Of a DNA stretch of 64,000 nucleotides, positions 41,663 to 51,425 are shown piece by piece. Below the pieces are notes generated by a model. It was not told the DNA's origin. It saw only the letters and a program-made list of their open reading frames with translations, and made no database searches. This stretch comes from Pelotomaculum sp. PtaB.Bin104 (GTDB lineage: Bacteria > Bacillota > Desulfotomaculia > Desulfotomaculales > Pelotomaculaceae). The DNA lies in assembly GCA_002067205.1 (NCBI GenBank), contig MVQL01000170.1:1-64000 (forward strand). The letters run 5' to 3'. Made by a program: the position numbers and the translations under genes. Within the stretch, counting starts at the first letter, position 1. The number at the start of each line of letters is the position of its first letter.

Positions 41663-43606
41663 TTAGGATACAGCCTGCCCGCCGGGGTTCCTGCCGGTAA
41701 ACTGGCTGTTGTATAATTCAGCGTAGAAGCCGCCAGCGGCAAGGAGCTCCTGGTGATTGCCCTGCTCGATCACGGCCCCTTTGTCCATCACCAGGATCCG
41801 GTCGGAGTCACGGATGGTGGACAATCTGTGGGCAATCACAAAGCTGGTTTTGCCCTTCATTAAGTTGGCCATCGCCCTTTGGATCAGCACCTCGGTCCTG
41901 GTATCGATGTTGCTGGTGGCCTCATCGAGGATGAGGATGGCCGGATTGGCCAGAATGGCCCGGGCAATGGTCAATAGCTGCTTCTGGCCCTGCGAAATAT
42001 TGGAGGCCTCTTCGTTGAGCACTGTTTCGTAGCCGTCCGGAAGCGTCTGGATGAAGTGGTGGGCATTGGCGGCCCTGGCGGCCTGTTCGACCTCTTCAGC
42101 CGTTGCGCCCTCGCGGCCATAGGCAATGTTGTCCTTGATCGTCCCGTTAAAGAGCCAGGTATCCTGCAGCACCATGCCGAACATCGCCCGCAGGTCCCCG
42201 CGCCGCATGTCCCTGATATCCACACCGTCGACCGTGATCCGGCCGGCCTGCACCTCGTAGAAGCGCATTAAGAGGTTCACCAGCGTGGTTTTACCGGCGC
42301 CGGTGGGCCCGACGATGGCAATGGTGCTGCCCTCCCGCACATCAATATTGAGGTCTTTCATCAGCAGCTCGCCTTCCTTGTAGCCAAAGTCCATGTGTTC
42401 AAATCTCACCGCGCCGCGCGGGAAATGGAGCACTTTCGCGTCTGAGCGGTCGAGGGCTTGCTCACCCTCGTCCAGGATCTCGAAGACTCGCTCCGCCGAG
42501 GCAACGGTGGATTGCAGGACGTTGGCGATGTTGGCCACCTGGACGATGGGCTGGGTGAATTGCCGCATATACTGAATAAACGCCTGAATGTCACCCACCT
42601 CAATTTTCTTTTGCGCCACCAGCAAGCCGCCGACAACGCAGATAGCGACGTAGCCGATGTTGCTGACAAAGTTCAGGGCCGGAAAAATTATGCCGGAAAT
42701 GAACTGGGCTTTCCAGCCGACCCCGTACAGCCTGGCGTTAATGTGCTTAAACTTCGCCACGGAATCCTGTTCATGCCCGAACACCTTCACAATTTTGTGC
42801 CCCGCGTACATTTCCTCGACATGACCGTTCAGCTCTCCCAGGCACTTCTGCTGCTCCGCAAAAAGCTTTTGCGAATGCCTGGCGATGAGTATAGTGATTA
42901 ACATATTGACTGGCAGCGAAATCAGCGTGATTAGCGTCATCACCGGGCTGATGGTCAGCATCATGATCAGGATCCCCAGCACTGTGACAATAGATGTAAT
43001 CAACTGGGTCAGGCTTTGCTGAAGGGTTGTGGCAATATTGTCCATGTCATTGGTGACCCGGCTCAAGATCTCGCCATGGGTGCGCTGGTCAAAGTATTTG
43101 AGCGGCAGGCGGTCGAGCTTGTCTTTGACGTCATTGCGCATCCGGTAAACGGTGTTCTGGGATACCCCGGACATGATGTAGCCCATGGCGTAGGTGCACA
43201 GGGCACTGATCAGGTAAAGCGCCACCAGCAGGAGCAGGATCCTGGCGATATAGTCAAAATCAAAGGCCGGAATGGACTGGCTTTTAAGCTGATTGATCAC
43301 TTCCGGCGGCAGGTTTTCCTGGACTGCCGCGGCAAGATGACTATAATAGGCATACCTGGCCATGACCCCGTCAGCCAGTTTTGTCGTGGCCATCCCCATG
43401 ATTTTAGGGCCGGCAATGGCAAACAGCGTGCTCGCCACAGCCAGGAAAAACACCATAATAAAACGGTTTCTCTCGGGCCACAGGTAGTCCGACAGCCTTT
43501 TAAAGGTCCCTTTAAAATCCTTTGCTTTTTCCGCCGGCCTACCCAGCGGGCCGCGTCCAAAAGGACGGTGCCCGGGACCGGCTTTGGGAGAATTTTTCTC
43601 ACTCAT
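41663..43606 (-). CDS. ABC exporter half-transporter (MdlB/YheH type)
   Basis: 647 residues from the ATG at 43606. After a Pro/Gly-rich leader there are six membrane helices (FIMVFFLAVASTLFAIAGPK and others) and the ATPase domain with Walker A GPTGAGKTT, signature NISQGQKQ, Walker B ILILDEATSNID and an H-loop FVIAHRLS. The catalytic glutamate after Walker B is present. With the upstream gene (its start overlaps that gene's end) it forms a heterodimer. The operon begins with a MarR regulator, so the pump likely exports drugs, lipids or peptides. Confidence 0.93.
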   Translation of the reverse strand: MSEKNSPKAGPGHRPFGRGPLGRPAEKAKDFKGTFKRLSDYLWPERNRFIMVFFLAVASTLFAIAGPKIMGMATTKLADGVMARYAYYSHLAAAVQENLPPEVINQLKSQSIPAFDFDYIARILLLLVALYLISALCTYAMGYIMSGVSQNTVYRMRNDVKDKLDRLPLKYFDQRTHGEILSRVTNDMDNIATTLQQSLTQLITSIVTVLGILIMMLTISPVMTLITLISLPVNMLITILIARHSQKLFAEQQKCLGELNGHVEEMYAGHKIVKVFGHEQDSVAKFKHINARLYGVGWKAQFISGIIFPALNFVSNIGYVAICVVGGLLVAQKKIEVGDIQAFIQYMRQFTQPIVQVANIANVLQSTVASAERVFEILDEGEQALDRSDAKVLHFPRGAVRFEHMDFGYKEGELLMKDLNIDVREGSTIAIVGPTGAGKTTLVNLLMRFYEVQAGRITVDGVDIRDMRRGDLRAMFGMVLQDTWLFNGTIKDNIAYGREGATAEEVEQAARAANAHHFIQTLPDGYETVLNEEASNISQGQKQLLTIARAILANPAILILDEATSNIDTRTEVLIQRAMANLMKGKTSFVIAHRLSTIRDSDRILVMDKGAVIEQGNHQELLAAGGFYAELYNSQFTGRNPGGQAVS

Positions 43607-43610
43607 ACGG

Positions 43611-45338
43611 TCAAGCAATCTCCTCTTCCGATAATTGGGAGGATACTATCTCACGGTACACCCCACAGGAGCGAAGCAGTTCCCGGTGTTTGCCGATACC
43701 GGCAATTTGTCCTTCATCCAGCACGATGATCTGGTCGGCGTCCATCACTGTGCCCACTCTCTGGGCAACAATTATCACAATTGCACCAGCGGTCTCTTTT
43801 TTTAGAGCCACCCGGAGCAGGGCATCGGTCTTAAAGTCAAGGGCGGAGAAGCTGTCGTCTAAAACATAGATCCCGGCGTTTCTCACCAAGGCCCGGGCGA
43901 TGGAAAGCCTTTGCTTCTGCCCGCCGGACAAATTAGCGCCGCCCTGGGCGATCTGAGCTTCAAAACCGCCTGTCATGTTGGCAATGAACTCGCTGGCCTG
44001 GGCAATCTCCGCTGCCCGGGCCACCTCTTCATCAGTCGCGTCGACCTTGCCGTAGCGAATGTTCTCGGACACAGTCCCGCTGAAGAGGACGGGTGTTTGC
44101 GGCACGAACCCGATTTTTGCCCGCAGCCTCTGTTGAGTCATTTGCCGGACGTCCACCTCATCGACCAGCACGCAGCCGCTGTCCACATCATAAAACCGCG
44201 GGATCATGTTGATCAGAGTTGATTTGCCCGAGCCGGTGCCGCCGATAATAGCGGTGACCTGGCCGGCAACCGCGGTGAAAGAGATATTTATTAAGGCGGG
44301 CAGCGCGGCGCCGGGATAGCTGAAGGTAACGTCCCGGAATTCCAGACGGCCGCCCTCGGCGGCGGGCTCCACGCTGTGCACAGGGTCCTTGATATCCGTC
44401 TCCACGCCAAGCACCTCGTTAACGCGGTGGGCTGAGGCCTGTGCCCGCGGTACCATGACAAACATAAACGTGACCATGATGATCGAGAACATTACCTGCA
44501 TCGCGTACTGGAGAAAGGCCATCATTTCACCCACCTGCATCTGGTCCTGGCTGATGCGGTAGCCGCCAAACCAGATAATCGCCAGCGATGTGAAATTCAA
44601 AATGATGATCATGATCGGCTGCATTACCGCCATTATTTTATTAACCCTGATCGAGACATCCGTAAGTTCACGGTTCGCCTTGTTAAACCGTTCATTTTCG
44701 CTATTGATTCTATTAAAGGCCCGGATCACCCTGATTCCGGTAAGATTCTCGCGGAGCACCAGGTTGACCTGATCGAGCTTAACCTGCATTGATTTAAACA
44801 GGGGTACGATCACACCGGCCAGTGCCCAGATCAGGAGCAGCATTATGGGGAGCACCACGGCCAGAACTAAGGTCAGCTCTTTGTCCATGGAATATGCCAT
44901 AATAATGCCCCCGAAGCACATAATCGGGGCGAAGACCATAAATCGCAGGCCCATGACCACAAGGGTCTGCACCTGAATAATATCGTTGGTAGTCCGGGTA
45001 ATCAGCGAGGCCGTGCCGACTTGATCGAATTCCTGCAGGGAATAGCTCTGCACCCTTGAAAAGACTTCATCGCGGATGTCCCGACCCAATCCCAGGCCGG
45101 TCAATGCCGACAGGTAGCTGGCGATGATGGAGCAGATGCTGCTCCCCAGCGCCACATAAAGCATATAGCTGCCGAATTCCCAAATATAGCCGGTATCGCC
45201 CTTCATCATGCCCTCGTTCACCACATCGGACATCAGCGTCGGGAGATACAGCTCGGCGAGAGACTGGGCAAACAGGAACGAAACCACCCAGAACAATTGC
45301 CATCTATAAGGTTTTAAAAACCGGAATAATTTGAGCAT
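43611..45338 (-). CDS. ABC exporter half-transporter (MdlA/YheI type) with degenerate catalytic site
   Basis: 575 residues. Six membrane helices are followed by Walker A GGTGSGKST, signature LSGGQKQ and a Walker B that reads IYVLDDSFSALD, so the catalytic glutamate is aspartate. That is typical of the degenerate half of heterodimeric exporters, in which only one ATP site hydrolyses. The partner is the next gene. Start ATG at 45338 with GGAGAG six bases upstream, just after the MarR gene. Confidence 0.94.
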   Translation of the reverse strand: MLKLFRFLKPYRWQLFWVVSFLFAQSLAELYLPTLMSDVVNEGMMKGDTGYIWEFGSYMLYVALGSSICSIIASYLSALTGLGLGRDIRDEVFSRVQSYSLQEFDQVGTASLITRTTNDIIQVQTLVVMGLRFMVFAPIMCFGGIIMAYSMDKELTLVLAVVLPIMLLLIWALAGVIVPLFKSMQVKLDQVNLVLRENLTGIRVIRAFNRINSENERFNKANRELTDVSIRVNKIMAVMQPIMIIILNFTSLAIIWFGGYRISQDQMQVGEMMAFLQYAMQVMFSIIMVTFMFVMVPRAQASAHRVNEVLGVETDIKDPVHSVEPAAEGGRLEFRDVTFSYPGAALPALINISFTAVAGQVTAIIGGTGSGKSTLINMIPRFYDVDSGCVLVDEVDVRQMTQQRLRAKIGFVPQTPVLFSGTVSENIRYGKVDATDEEVARAAEIAQASEFIANMTGGFEAQIAQGGANLSGGQKQRLSIARALVRNAGIYVLDDSFSALDFKTDALLRVALKKETAGAIVIIVAQRVGTVMDADQIIVLDEGQIAGIGKHRELLRSCGVYREIVSSQLSEEEIA

Positions 45339-45354
45339 GTATAACTCTCCAGTG

Positions 45355-45792
45355 CTAATTGATACTTTTTAAAATTTCGTGCCCCCTCTTGAGCAATTGC
45401 TCCAGTTCCTCCAACTCCCTGAGGGGCAGTGTTTTAAACTTTTCCGCGATGGAGTACGTAATTTCCCCGTACAGGGCATCGTACAGGCCCCTGCCTGGCC
45501 CGGTGACTGCCAGGAGCACTTTGCGCCGGTCATTTTCGTCCGCTTTTCTGACTAACAGGCCGTTTTCAATGAGTCTGTCCACAAGCGGAGTGAGCTGCTG
45601 CTTTGACACCTGCATCTCACCGGCCAGCTCGGACATCGACAGGGAACCCTCCCGGTACAGGACGGACAGCGCATAAAATTGTAGAGGGCCCAGCCGGGAG
45701 CGTGCAATTAGATCGGCCGGTCTGATGAATTTATCGCGCATGTCCGCTAAAACCACCAGGAAATTACTCACCAGCTCTTCTAAATCTCTCAT
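45355..45792 (-). CDS. MarR-family regulator
   Basis: 145 residues from the ATG at 45792 with GGAGGGC before it. Winged helix: LGPLQFYALSVLYREGSLSM, then SELAGEMQVSKQQLTPLVDR, and the wing VRKADENDRRKVLLAVTGPG. First gene of the operon with the two ABC half-transporters, so it is most likely a local repressor relieved by a substrate of the pump. An inverted repeat lies in the promoter region. Confidence 0.92.
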   Translation of the reverse strand: MRDLEELVSNFLVVLADMRDKFIRPADLIARSRLGPLQFYALSVLYREGSLSMSELAGEMQVSKQQLTPLVDRLIENGLLVRKADENDRRKVLLAVTGPGRGLYDALYGEITYSIAEKFKTLPLRELEELEQLLKRGHEILKSIN

Positions 45793-45850
45793 GGCAAGCC
45801 CTCCAGCATTTATATGTAATCTTCGTTGGCTAGTATATAACATAACGACA

Positions 45851-45871
45851 TAAATAGTACATAACTATTTA
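45851..45871. promoter_or_regulatory. palindrome upstream of the MarR-ABC operon, putative operator
   Basis: TAAATAGT-ACATA-ACTATTTA, perfect 8-bp arms with a five-base spacer, about 60 bases before the MarR start. MarR proteins bind palindromes of this size in their own promoters. Confidence 0.65.
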
Positions 45872-46125
45872 CTAATATTTCGTAAAGACTTAACTTAACA
45901 CCCGCTCCTTCCGAGGCAAGCACACAGTGCCTGCAGCCAGTTAATCATGCCTCTCAACGACACAATCCAGACTTGTATGTTATTTTAATGAAATATGATA
46001 TATTTAAAATTATCAAAATAGTTATTTAACCGAGGACAGCACCAGGAGGTCCGTATTGGACCGCCAGGAAAACAAAAAACGCAACATGGACAAACTAAAG
46101 GAGTGTGCGAAAGGAGGAAATGCAC

Positions 46126-47262
46126 GTGTTTAAAGGAAAGAAATGGACGGTACCGGCCTTTATTTTTTTAATCATGTTCATTTTGACAGCACCCGCCGTC
46201 GCTTTGGAAGTCGTGAACGGGGACAGTGTGCTGGTTCCGGCGGGTGTGATCGAGGGGCCGCTGTTTACAGCAGGCAACGACATTGTTATTGATGCGGATG
46301 TGGAGGGCGATATTTTTGCCGCCGGTCAGACGATCACGATCAACGGCAGGGTCAATGGAGACGTCCTGGCAGCGGCGCAAACCATCCGGATCAACGGACC
46401 AGTAAGCGGTAATGCCCGCTGTGCGGCACAGGATATTGACCTCAGAGGTGAGCTGGGGCAGAGCCTGACTGCCGCCGGCAGTGAAGTCAGGCTGTTGGAG
46501 GACTCCAGGGTACACCGCGACGCACTGGTTTTTGCCGGTCAGATTAATACTGCGGGCACGGTCGGCCGCCAGCTGATGGGGGCCGGCGGAACGGCGCGGC
46601 TAAACGGCGCTGTGGATGGCGACGTAAAATTTTGGGGCATCGAAAATTTAAGTCTCGGACCGGCTGCCGTGATCGGGGGCAACCTTGCCTACGGCTCGCC
46701 GCGGGAGGCCACCATTGCCCCTGGCGCTAAGGTGGCAGGGACCACCGTATGGGAGCGCCAGGAACCCAAAGCACCACCCCAACCCGAGCGTAAAGGTTTT
46801 AGCTTCATTGGAGCGCTGCTCTGGTTTGCCGCGGGTGTATTGGTATGGTGCATTATCACTCTGATCTTCCCGGGACTTTGGAGCCGCCTGAGCCAGACCA
46901 TGCGCCAGGCGCCCGGCTACTCGCTGGGCTGGGGACTGGTGCTGCTGCTGATGTCACCGCTGGTGGGGATTGTGCTGCTGATCACGGTGATCGGCATCCC
47001 CCTGGCCCTGGCCCTGCTGGTCATCTATGGGGCTCTTATTTACGCCGCCCACATTATCACCGGCGATGCCATTGGCCGGCTGCTGGCCGCACGCTTCGGC
47101 TGGGAGGGGAGGGTCAACGCCATCTTTCCGTTCATGCTCGGGCTGGTGCTTTTGCAGATCCTCACCAGCATCCCGATCCTGGGCTGGCTCGCCGGCCTCG
47201 TTGCGGTCTGCCTGGCCATGGGGACCGTGTTTTTGACAATCTATCGCTGGCGGCAGGTATAG
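46126..47262 (+). CDS. membrane protein with bactofilin-like beta-helix repeats
   Basis: 378 residues from the GTG at 46126, eight bases after AAAGGAGG. A signal or membrane segment is followed by a polymer-type repeat region (GNDIVIDADVEGDIFAAGQT, then INGRVNGDVLAAAQTI and INGPVSGNARCAAQDIDL), close in pattern to bactofilins. After about residue 215 there are four or five membrane helices (FIGALLWFAAGVLVWCIITL, GIVLLITVIGIPLALALLVI). Such proteins are common in clostridia with unknown role; a wall or envelope scaffold is likely. Monocistronic. Confidence 0.82.
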   Translation: MFKGKKWTVPAFIFLIMFILTAPAVALEVVNGDSVLVPAGVIEGPLFTAGNDIVIDADVEGDIFAAGQTITINGRVNGDVLAAAQTIRINGPVSGNARCAAQDIDLRGELGQSLTAAGSEVRLLEDSRVHRDALVFAGQINTAGTVGRQLMGAGGTARLNGAVDGDVKFWGIENLSLGPAAVIGGNLAYGSPREATIAPGAKVAGTTVWERQEPKAPPQPERKGFSFIGALLWFAAGVLVWCIITLIFPGLWSRLSQTMRQAPGYSLGWGLVLLLMSPLVGIVLLITVIGIPLALALLVIYGALIYAAHIITGDAIGRLLAARFGWEGRVNAIFPFMLGLVLLQILTSIPILGWLAGLVAVCLAMGTVFLTIYRWRQV

Positions 47263-47469
47263 GCCATCAGTAATCAAAGTTTCTGGAAGGTTCTTTATTA
47301 ACGTCCATTCGACCACGGGTTAAAATTCTACCTGTGTTTTGATGCATGTTTCTTTTCAAAGTCCTCGGGATTATACCAGCAATATGGGGCAAGACATAGC
47401 AAGGCCTGGTTTAAGAGGCCCCGATCAAGGGTTACAGAACATTTACAATTAACGATTTTTGTTAGCACT

Positions 47470-47499
47470 GAGGCGGCCCGCACACTGGTGAGCCGCCTC
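47470..47499. terminator. GC-rich hairpin between convergent genes
   Basis: GAGGCGGC (47470-47477) pairs with GCCGCCTC (47492-47499). No good T-run on either side; weak call. Confidence 0.35.
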
Positions 47500-47538
47500 G
47501 GAACAATACAATTGCCGCCATAAATTTTTGCAAGGCCT

Positions 47539-48303
47539 TTATTTCTTCACATCGGTATAGATGAAAATCGCATCTCTCAGGAACTCTGCCGTACCCGGTT
47601 GCTTTTCGTCATAATACTGTTTAAAGCGTTCATCATCCACATACATTTGAGCAAGGCCCGCATGTGCTTCTTTGCTGTACTCACTCCAGAAATGAGTCAA
47701 CCATTGCTTATGCAAATCCGCTGCTTTTTGGGCAAGATCACTGCCGGGGTCGCCAGTTTTGAAAGCCTCGGCTAAAGTGATGGTTACCTCATTTGCCAGC
47801 CTGTTTGCCACATCATACTCTTCCTGCGTCATATTTTTCAGCTTTTCGTTGGACTTGTTAACAGTATCTTCGCCATACTTCTCACGGATTTCATTACCGT
47901 ACTTTTTTTCGTTTTCATCAATCAGCTTTTGTTTAAAGCCTTTGAACTTCTCTTGATCAGTCATGGTCATTCTCCCTTCGATTAAGGCAATTGTTTTTTC
48001 TACATTGACAATTAATAAATCCAGCTGTTTTCTTTTGTCAAGAAGTTTCTCGCGGTGTTCTTTCAGGGCTTTTGCTTCATCAAATGAAGGTGACATTAGA
48101 ATTTCTTTAATGACTTCAAGTTTAAACCCCAGTTCTTTGTAGAACATAATTTGCTGCAACCGGTTAACTTCCGCTTGACCATAGATCCGGTAGCCTGACA
48201 AGTTGATTCTGGCCGGCTTAATAATGCCAATCTCTTCGTAATACCGGAGTGTCCTAGTGCTAATCCCGGCCAACTGGGCCAGCTTCCGTATTGTGTATTC
48301 CAT
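47539..48303 (-). CDS. MerR-family regulator with TipAS drug-binding domain
   Basis: 254 residues. N-terminal MerR: YTIRKLAQLAGISTRTLRYY, then EIGIIKPARINLSGYRIYG. After a long coiled helix (EAKALKEHREKLLDKRKQLD) the C-terminal TipAS-like domain (QEEYDVANRLANEVTITLAE, then LHKQWLTHFWSEYSKEAHAG) binds thiopeptides or similar drugs in relatives. It likely activates its own promoter when ligand is bound. The promoter upstream has the MerR layout, see that entry. No target gene other than itself is adjacent. Confidence 0.93.
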   Translation of the reverse strand: MEYTIRKLAQLAGISTRTLRYYEEIGIIKPARINLSGYRIYGQAEVNRLQQIMFYKELGFKLEVIKEILMSPSFDEAKALKEHREKLLDKRKQLDLLIVNVEKTIALIEGRMTMTDQEKFKGFKQKLIDENEKKYGNEIREKYGEDTVNKSNEKLKNMTQEEYDVANRLANEVTITLAEAFKTGDPGSDLAQKAADLHKQWLTHFWSEYSKEAHAGLAQMYVDDERFKQYYDEKQPGTAEFLRDAIFIYTDVKK

Positions 48304-48327
48304 CTAATCACCTCCTTGACAACATTC

Positions 48328-48358
48328 ACTATACACCTTTACGCAACGTGAAGGTCAA
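48328..48358 (-). promoter_or_regulatory. MerR-type promoter with 19-base spacer and central dyad
   Basis: On the minus strand TTGACC and TATAGT are 19 bases apart, and the spacer contains the dyad ACCTT-x-ACG-TTG-CGT-x-AAGGT. Elongated 19-bp spacers with a dyad between the hexamers are the hallmark of MerR/TipA-activated promoters. It lies about 25 bases before the gene for the TipAS-domain regulator. Confidence 0.85.
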
Positions 48359-48617
48359 CAATATATTTTTAAATAAATATTAACCCCACAGCAACCCCGG
48401 GTTATTTAACCATAAATTTCACTCCTAATTTACCTTAACCGATCAGGACTTGCTCCGCAGAGATGGCGCTCATGCCAAGCGCATAAAAAAAAAAGCAGCA
48501 AAAAGCAGGTTTTTTTATCAATAGTTAGAAATATCTTAGCTAATATTTTAAAGACACTTATCTGGGAATAATCAGTCTCTAATAAGAAAAAATTTCTAAA
48601 GAATAGAGGGTTTTATA

Positions 48618-48818
48618 ATGCTTATAATTGATCGTTTTGAAGGGGAATATGCCCTAATCGAAATGAACCGCAGAATCTTTCACATTCCCAAGGTATTAGT
48701 CCCTAAGGGCACTAAGGTAGGGGACGTCATAAAAATTGACATCACAGTGGACAAAGAGGCAACTGAGAAGAGAAAACAAGCAGTTGATCAATTGGCTCGT
48801 TCTCTCTTTAAAGAATAG
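48618..48818 (+). CDS. DUF3006 family protein
   Basis: 66 residues: MLIIDRFEGEYALIEMNRRI, then KVLVPKGTKVGDVIKIDITV and a lysine-rich end. DUF3006 proteins are small, of unknown function, and often lie beside ComEC-like metallo-hydrolase genes, as here (next gene 76 bases downstream). Confidence 0.85.
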   Translation: MLIIDRFEGEYALIEMNRRIFHIPKVLVPKGTKVGDVIKIDITVDKEATEKRKQAVDQLARSLFKE

Positions 48819-48894
48819 TTTGTTAAACTCACGCATCGGCCACTAAATTATGCTAAACAGTTTGCTAATCTTCTTTTAAGAACAGGGTAAATAA

Positions 48895-49812
48895 ATGCGT
48901 AATAGAAAATTATTTATACTCCTTTGCCTGCTTATAGCTGTACTGGTTATTGCCGGCTGCAGTAAAACTAAACAGACCGTTACCCAGCCGGCTGAAACAC
49001 CTCCTGCGGAACAAACAACACCACCGAAAACTGATACATCCACTCCCGGATCAGGAGAGTTGAAAGTACATTTCATCGATGTAGGCCAGGCCGACTGTAT
49101 TTTTATCCAGCTGCCCAATGCTCAAAACCTGCTGATTGATGCCGGCAATAATGATGACGGGCAAGCTGTGGTCGACTACCTGAGCCAGTCAGGTGTCAGC
49201 CAAATCGATTATCTGGTCGGCACACACCCCCACGAAGACCATATCGGCGGCATGGATACGGTATTTAATACCTTCAATACCGGCAAGGTTTACCTGCCTA
49301 AAGCAACCAATAACACGAGAACTTTTGAGGATGTGCTTAAGGCTATTAAAGCCAGGGGGCTCACCGTCACCCCGGCCAAAGCCGGCGTCCAGCTGGTTGC
49401 CAGCGAGGGTTTAAGCGCTGTGATGCTGGCCCCAAACGCCGCCTCTTACGAGGACTTGAATAATTACTCCGCCGTGGTCAAGGTCAGCTTCGGCCAGGTC
49501 AGCTTTCTGTTTACCGGGGATGCCGAAGAAAAGTCGGAAATGGAGATGTTGGCCGGCAGCGGCGCGGCTACGCTTAAGGCGGATGTGCTCAAGGTGGGTC
49601 ATCACGGAAGCCATACCTCTACCAGCCCGGCTTTTTTGAGGGCGGTCAGCCCCCAATACGCGGTGATCAGTGCGGGCGCCGGCAACGATTACGGCCACCC
49701 GCACAGGGAGATATTGCAAAGGCTGAGCGGAATAAAGGTATATCGAACAGATTTGGACGGGACTGTCGTGTTTACCACGAATGGCCAGGCTGTCAATGTT
49801 GAAACCCGGTAA
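48895..49812 (+). CDS. ComEC/Rec2-like metallo-beta-lactamase lipoprotein
   Basis: 305 residues. A lipoprotein signal (LCLLIAVLVIAGCSK) is followed by a Thr/Pro linker and a metallo-beta-lactamase-fold domain: ELKVHFIDVGQADCIFI, THPHEDHIGGMDTVF, LFTGDAEE and VGHHGSHTS. The H-x-H-x-D-H motif binds two metals. It matches the soluble hydrolase domain of ComEC, but there are no membrane helices besides the anchor, so it may cut extracellular nucleic acid or other phosphoesters. A terminator follows. Confidence 0.92.
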   Translation: MRNRKLFILLCLLIAVLVIAGCSKTKQTVTQPAETPPAEQTTPPKTDTSTPGSGELKVHFIDVGQADCIFIQLPNAQNLLIDAGNNDDGQAVVDYLSQSGVSQIDYLVGTHPHEDHIGGMDTVFNTFNTGKVYLPKATNNTRTFEDVLKAIKARGLTVTPAKAGVQLVASEGLSAVMLAPNAASYEDLNNYSAVVKVSFGQVSFLFTGDAEEKSEMEMLAGSGAATLKADVLKVGHHGSHTSTSPAFLRAVSPQYAVISAGAGNDYGHPHREILQRLSGIKVYRTDLDGTVVFTTNGQAVNVETR

Positions 49813-49827
49813 ACGCTACCGGGTTTT
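49803..49827 (+). terminator. intrinsic terminator after the ComEC-like gene
   Basis: ACCCGGTA pairs with TACCGGGT around AACGC and is followed by TTT; it overlaps the stop codon. Confidence 0.65.
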
Positions 49828-49981
49828 GCCAGACACATTATTTATCGACGCAGTCCCCCATCGATGTCGTTGACTAAGAGGATAGGGCTGCTGAGTACTT
49901 AGTGGGGTTCTGCCGGTGATAAAGTCACTTAAAAGTCGCTCATAATTTGGTTATGGCTCTGTAAGTATGTTCGATAGAAGC

Positions 49982-50311
49982 CTACGGTTCAAAACGCTCG
50001 TAGTACCCGATCAGCTTGCCTGAAGCGTCGCGGACCGCACGCATTAAGATCTTCTGGCCGGCACTCTTTATAACCAGTAATTTCTCGTCTTCCCCGCTGT
50101 TTTCCAGCATTTCATAGGTGTCTAAAATTATTTTGCGGGACCTATCGTTATGGTATTGGAGTATCGAAGTACCAACCAGGTTCAGGTGGCCCTTTTTGCC
50201 GTACTTTTCTTTGGCCGCCTTATTGACGTAGCGGATAATATGCTGGTTGTCCACAAAGACGATTGGATGGGTAATGCTTTCCAGTATGGAAATAAGCACT
50301 GCCCTGTCCAT
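49982..50311 (-). CDS. small PAS-domain protein
   Basis: 109 residues with a single PAS domain: ISILESITHPIVFVDNQHII, then RYVNKAAKEKYGKKGHLNLV and MRAVRDASGKLIGYYERF. There is no output domain, so it is a stand-alone sensor or a dimerisation module. Start ATG at 50311 after GGTGAGG. It precedes msrAB on the other side of a short gap; link unproven. Confidence 0.8.
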   Translation of the reverse strand: MDRAVLISILESITHPIVFVDNQHIIRYVNKAAKEKYGKKGHLNLVGTSILQYHNDRSRKIILDTYEMLENSGEDEKLLVIKSAGQKILMRAVRDASGKLIGYYERFEP

Positions 50312-50359
50312 TTTCCTCACCCCATCTCTGCAGGTATTACCGTTTGGCCGGGAGTCTCG

Positions 50360-51349
50360 TTATTGCTCAAAGAGGCTGAGGTATTGCCCGTACCCTTCCT
50401 TCTCCAAATCTTCCTTGGGGATGAACCGCAGCGAAGCGGAGTTAATGCAATAGCGCAGGCCGGCCGGGCCCGGCCCGTCGTTAAAGACGTGCCCCAGGTG
50501 CGAGTCTGCCTTTTTGCTGCGCACCTCCGTGCGCACCATGCCGTGGCTTAAGTCTTCCTTCTCCACGATCTGCTCCGCCTGAACCGGCCGGGTAAAGCTT
50601 GGCCAGCCGCAGCCCGAGTCAAACTTGTCCCTGGAGCTGAAAAGAGGCTCGCCGGAAATAAGGTCAACATACAGGCCCTCGCGCTTGTTATCCCAGTACT
50701 CGTTGCGAAAGGGCGGCTCGGTGGCGCTGTTTTGCGTCACCTCATATTGCTGGGGGGTCAACTTCTCCCTTAAATTTTCTTTTTTGATTTCTTTTTCGCT
50801 GCCCCAGTGCTTTTCGATAAAGGCATCCCTCCCTGAGCCCAGGCGGTACCGGGCGTAGTGACCCGGGGCCTTCTTGTGGTAGTCCTGGTGGTATTCCTCG
50901 GCGGGATAAAACTCGGCCGCCGGCAGAATTTTCGTGGCTATGGGCCGGTCAAACCGGCCGCTGGCGTCCAGCTCCTTTTTGGACTTCTCCGCCTCCAGCC
51001 TCTGCTCTTCATTATGGTAGAAAATAGCGGTTTGGTAGGACTTCCCCCGGTCGAAAAACTGGCCCAGCGCATCGGTGGGATCAATCTGCCGCCAGTATAC
51101 GTCCAGCAGCCCGGCATACGGCAGCACGGCCGGGTCAAAGCCGACCTGCACCACTTCGTAATGACCGGTGGTGGCCGAACAAACCTGTTCATAGGTGGGG
51201 CGCTTCACATGCCCCCCCATGTAGCCTGACACCACGCTCTTTACCCCCTCCAGCACCTCAAAGGGGGCCACCATGCACCAGAAGCACCCCCCGGCAAAGG
51301 TTGCCAGTTCCCAGCGCCGCCCGCCGGCGCCATCCTTAGCTTTGTCCAC
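50360..51349 (-). CDS. msrAB: fused methionine sulfoxide reductase MsrA/MsrB
   Basis: 329 residues. MsrA: the catalytic GGCFWC near residue 20, then [20 protein letters not shown]. Msr[33 protein letters not shown], the catalytic Cys in [11 protein letters not shown] and [10 protein letters not shown]. The zinc CxxC pairs of many MsrB forms are missing. The fusion reduces both diastereomers of methionine sulfoxide and protects against oxidants, consistent with occasional oxygen exposure. Start GTG at 51349, after GGGGGGTGA. Confidence 0.95.
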   Translation of the reverse strand: MDKAKDGAGGRRWELATFAGGCFWCMVAPFEVLEGVKSVVSGYMGGHVKRPTYEQVCSATTGHYEVVQVGFDPAVLPYAGLLDVYWRQIDPTDALGQFFDRGKSYQTAIFYHNEEQRLEAEKSKKELDASGRFDRPIATKILPAAEFYPAEEYHQDYHKKAPGHYARYRLGSGRDAFIEKHWGSEKEIKKENLREKLTPQQYEVTQNSATEPPFRNEYWDNKREGLYVDLISGEPLFSSRDKFDSGCGWPSFTRPVQAEQIVEKEDLSHGMVRTEVRSKKADSHLGHVFNDGPGPAGLRYCINSASLRFIPKEDLEKEGYGQYLSLFEQ

Positions 51350-51425
51350 CTGGTCATCACCCCCCGTTTCTTAAGATCAAATCAGTCTATTAAAACTAAC
51401 TTCCCTTTTCATCACGCCTAAGATG

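Noticed and set aside
42458-43869. Plus-strand frames of 115 to 237 codons opposite the ABC exporter genes
   Set aside because: They are antisense shadows of GC-rich, well-conserved ABC genes and have no ribosome sites.
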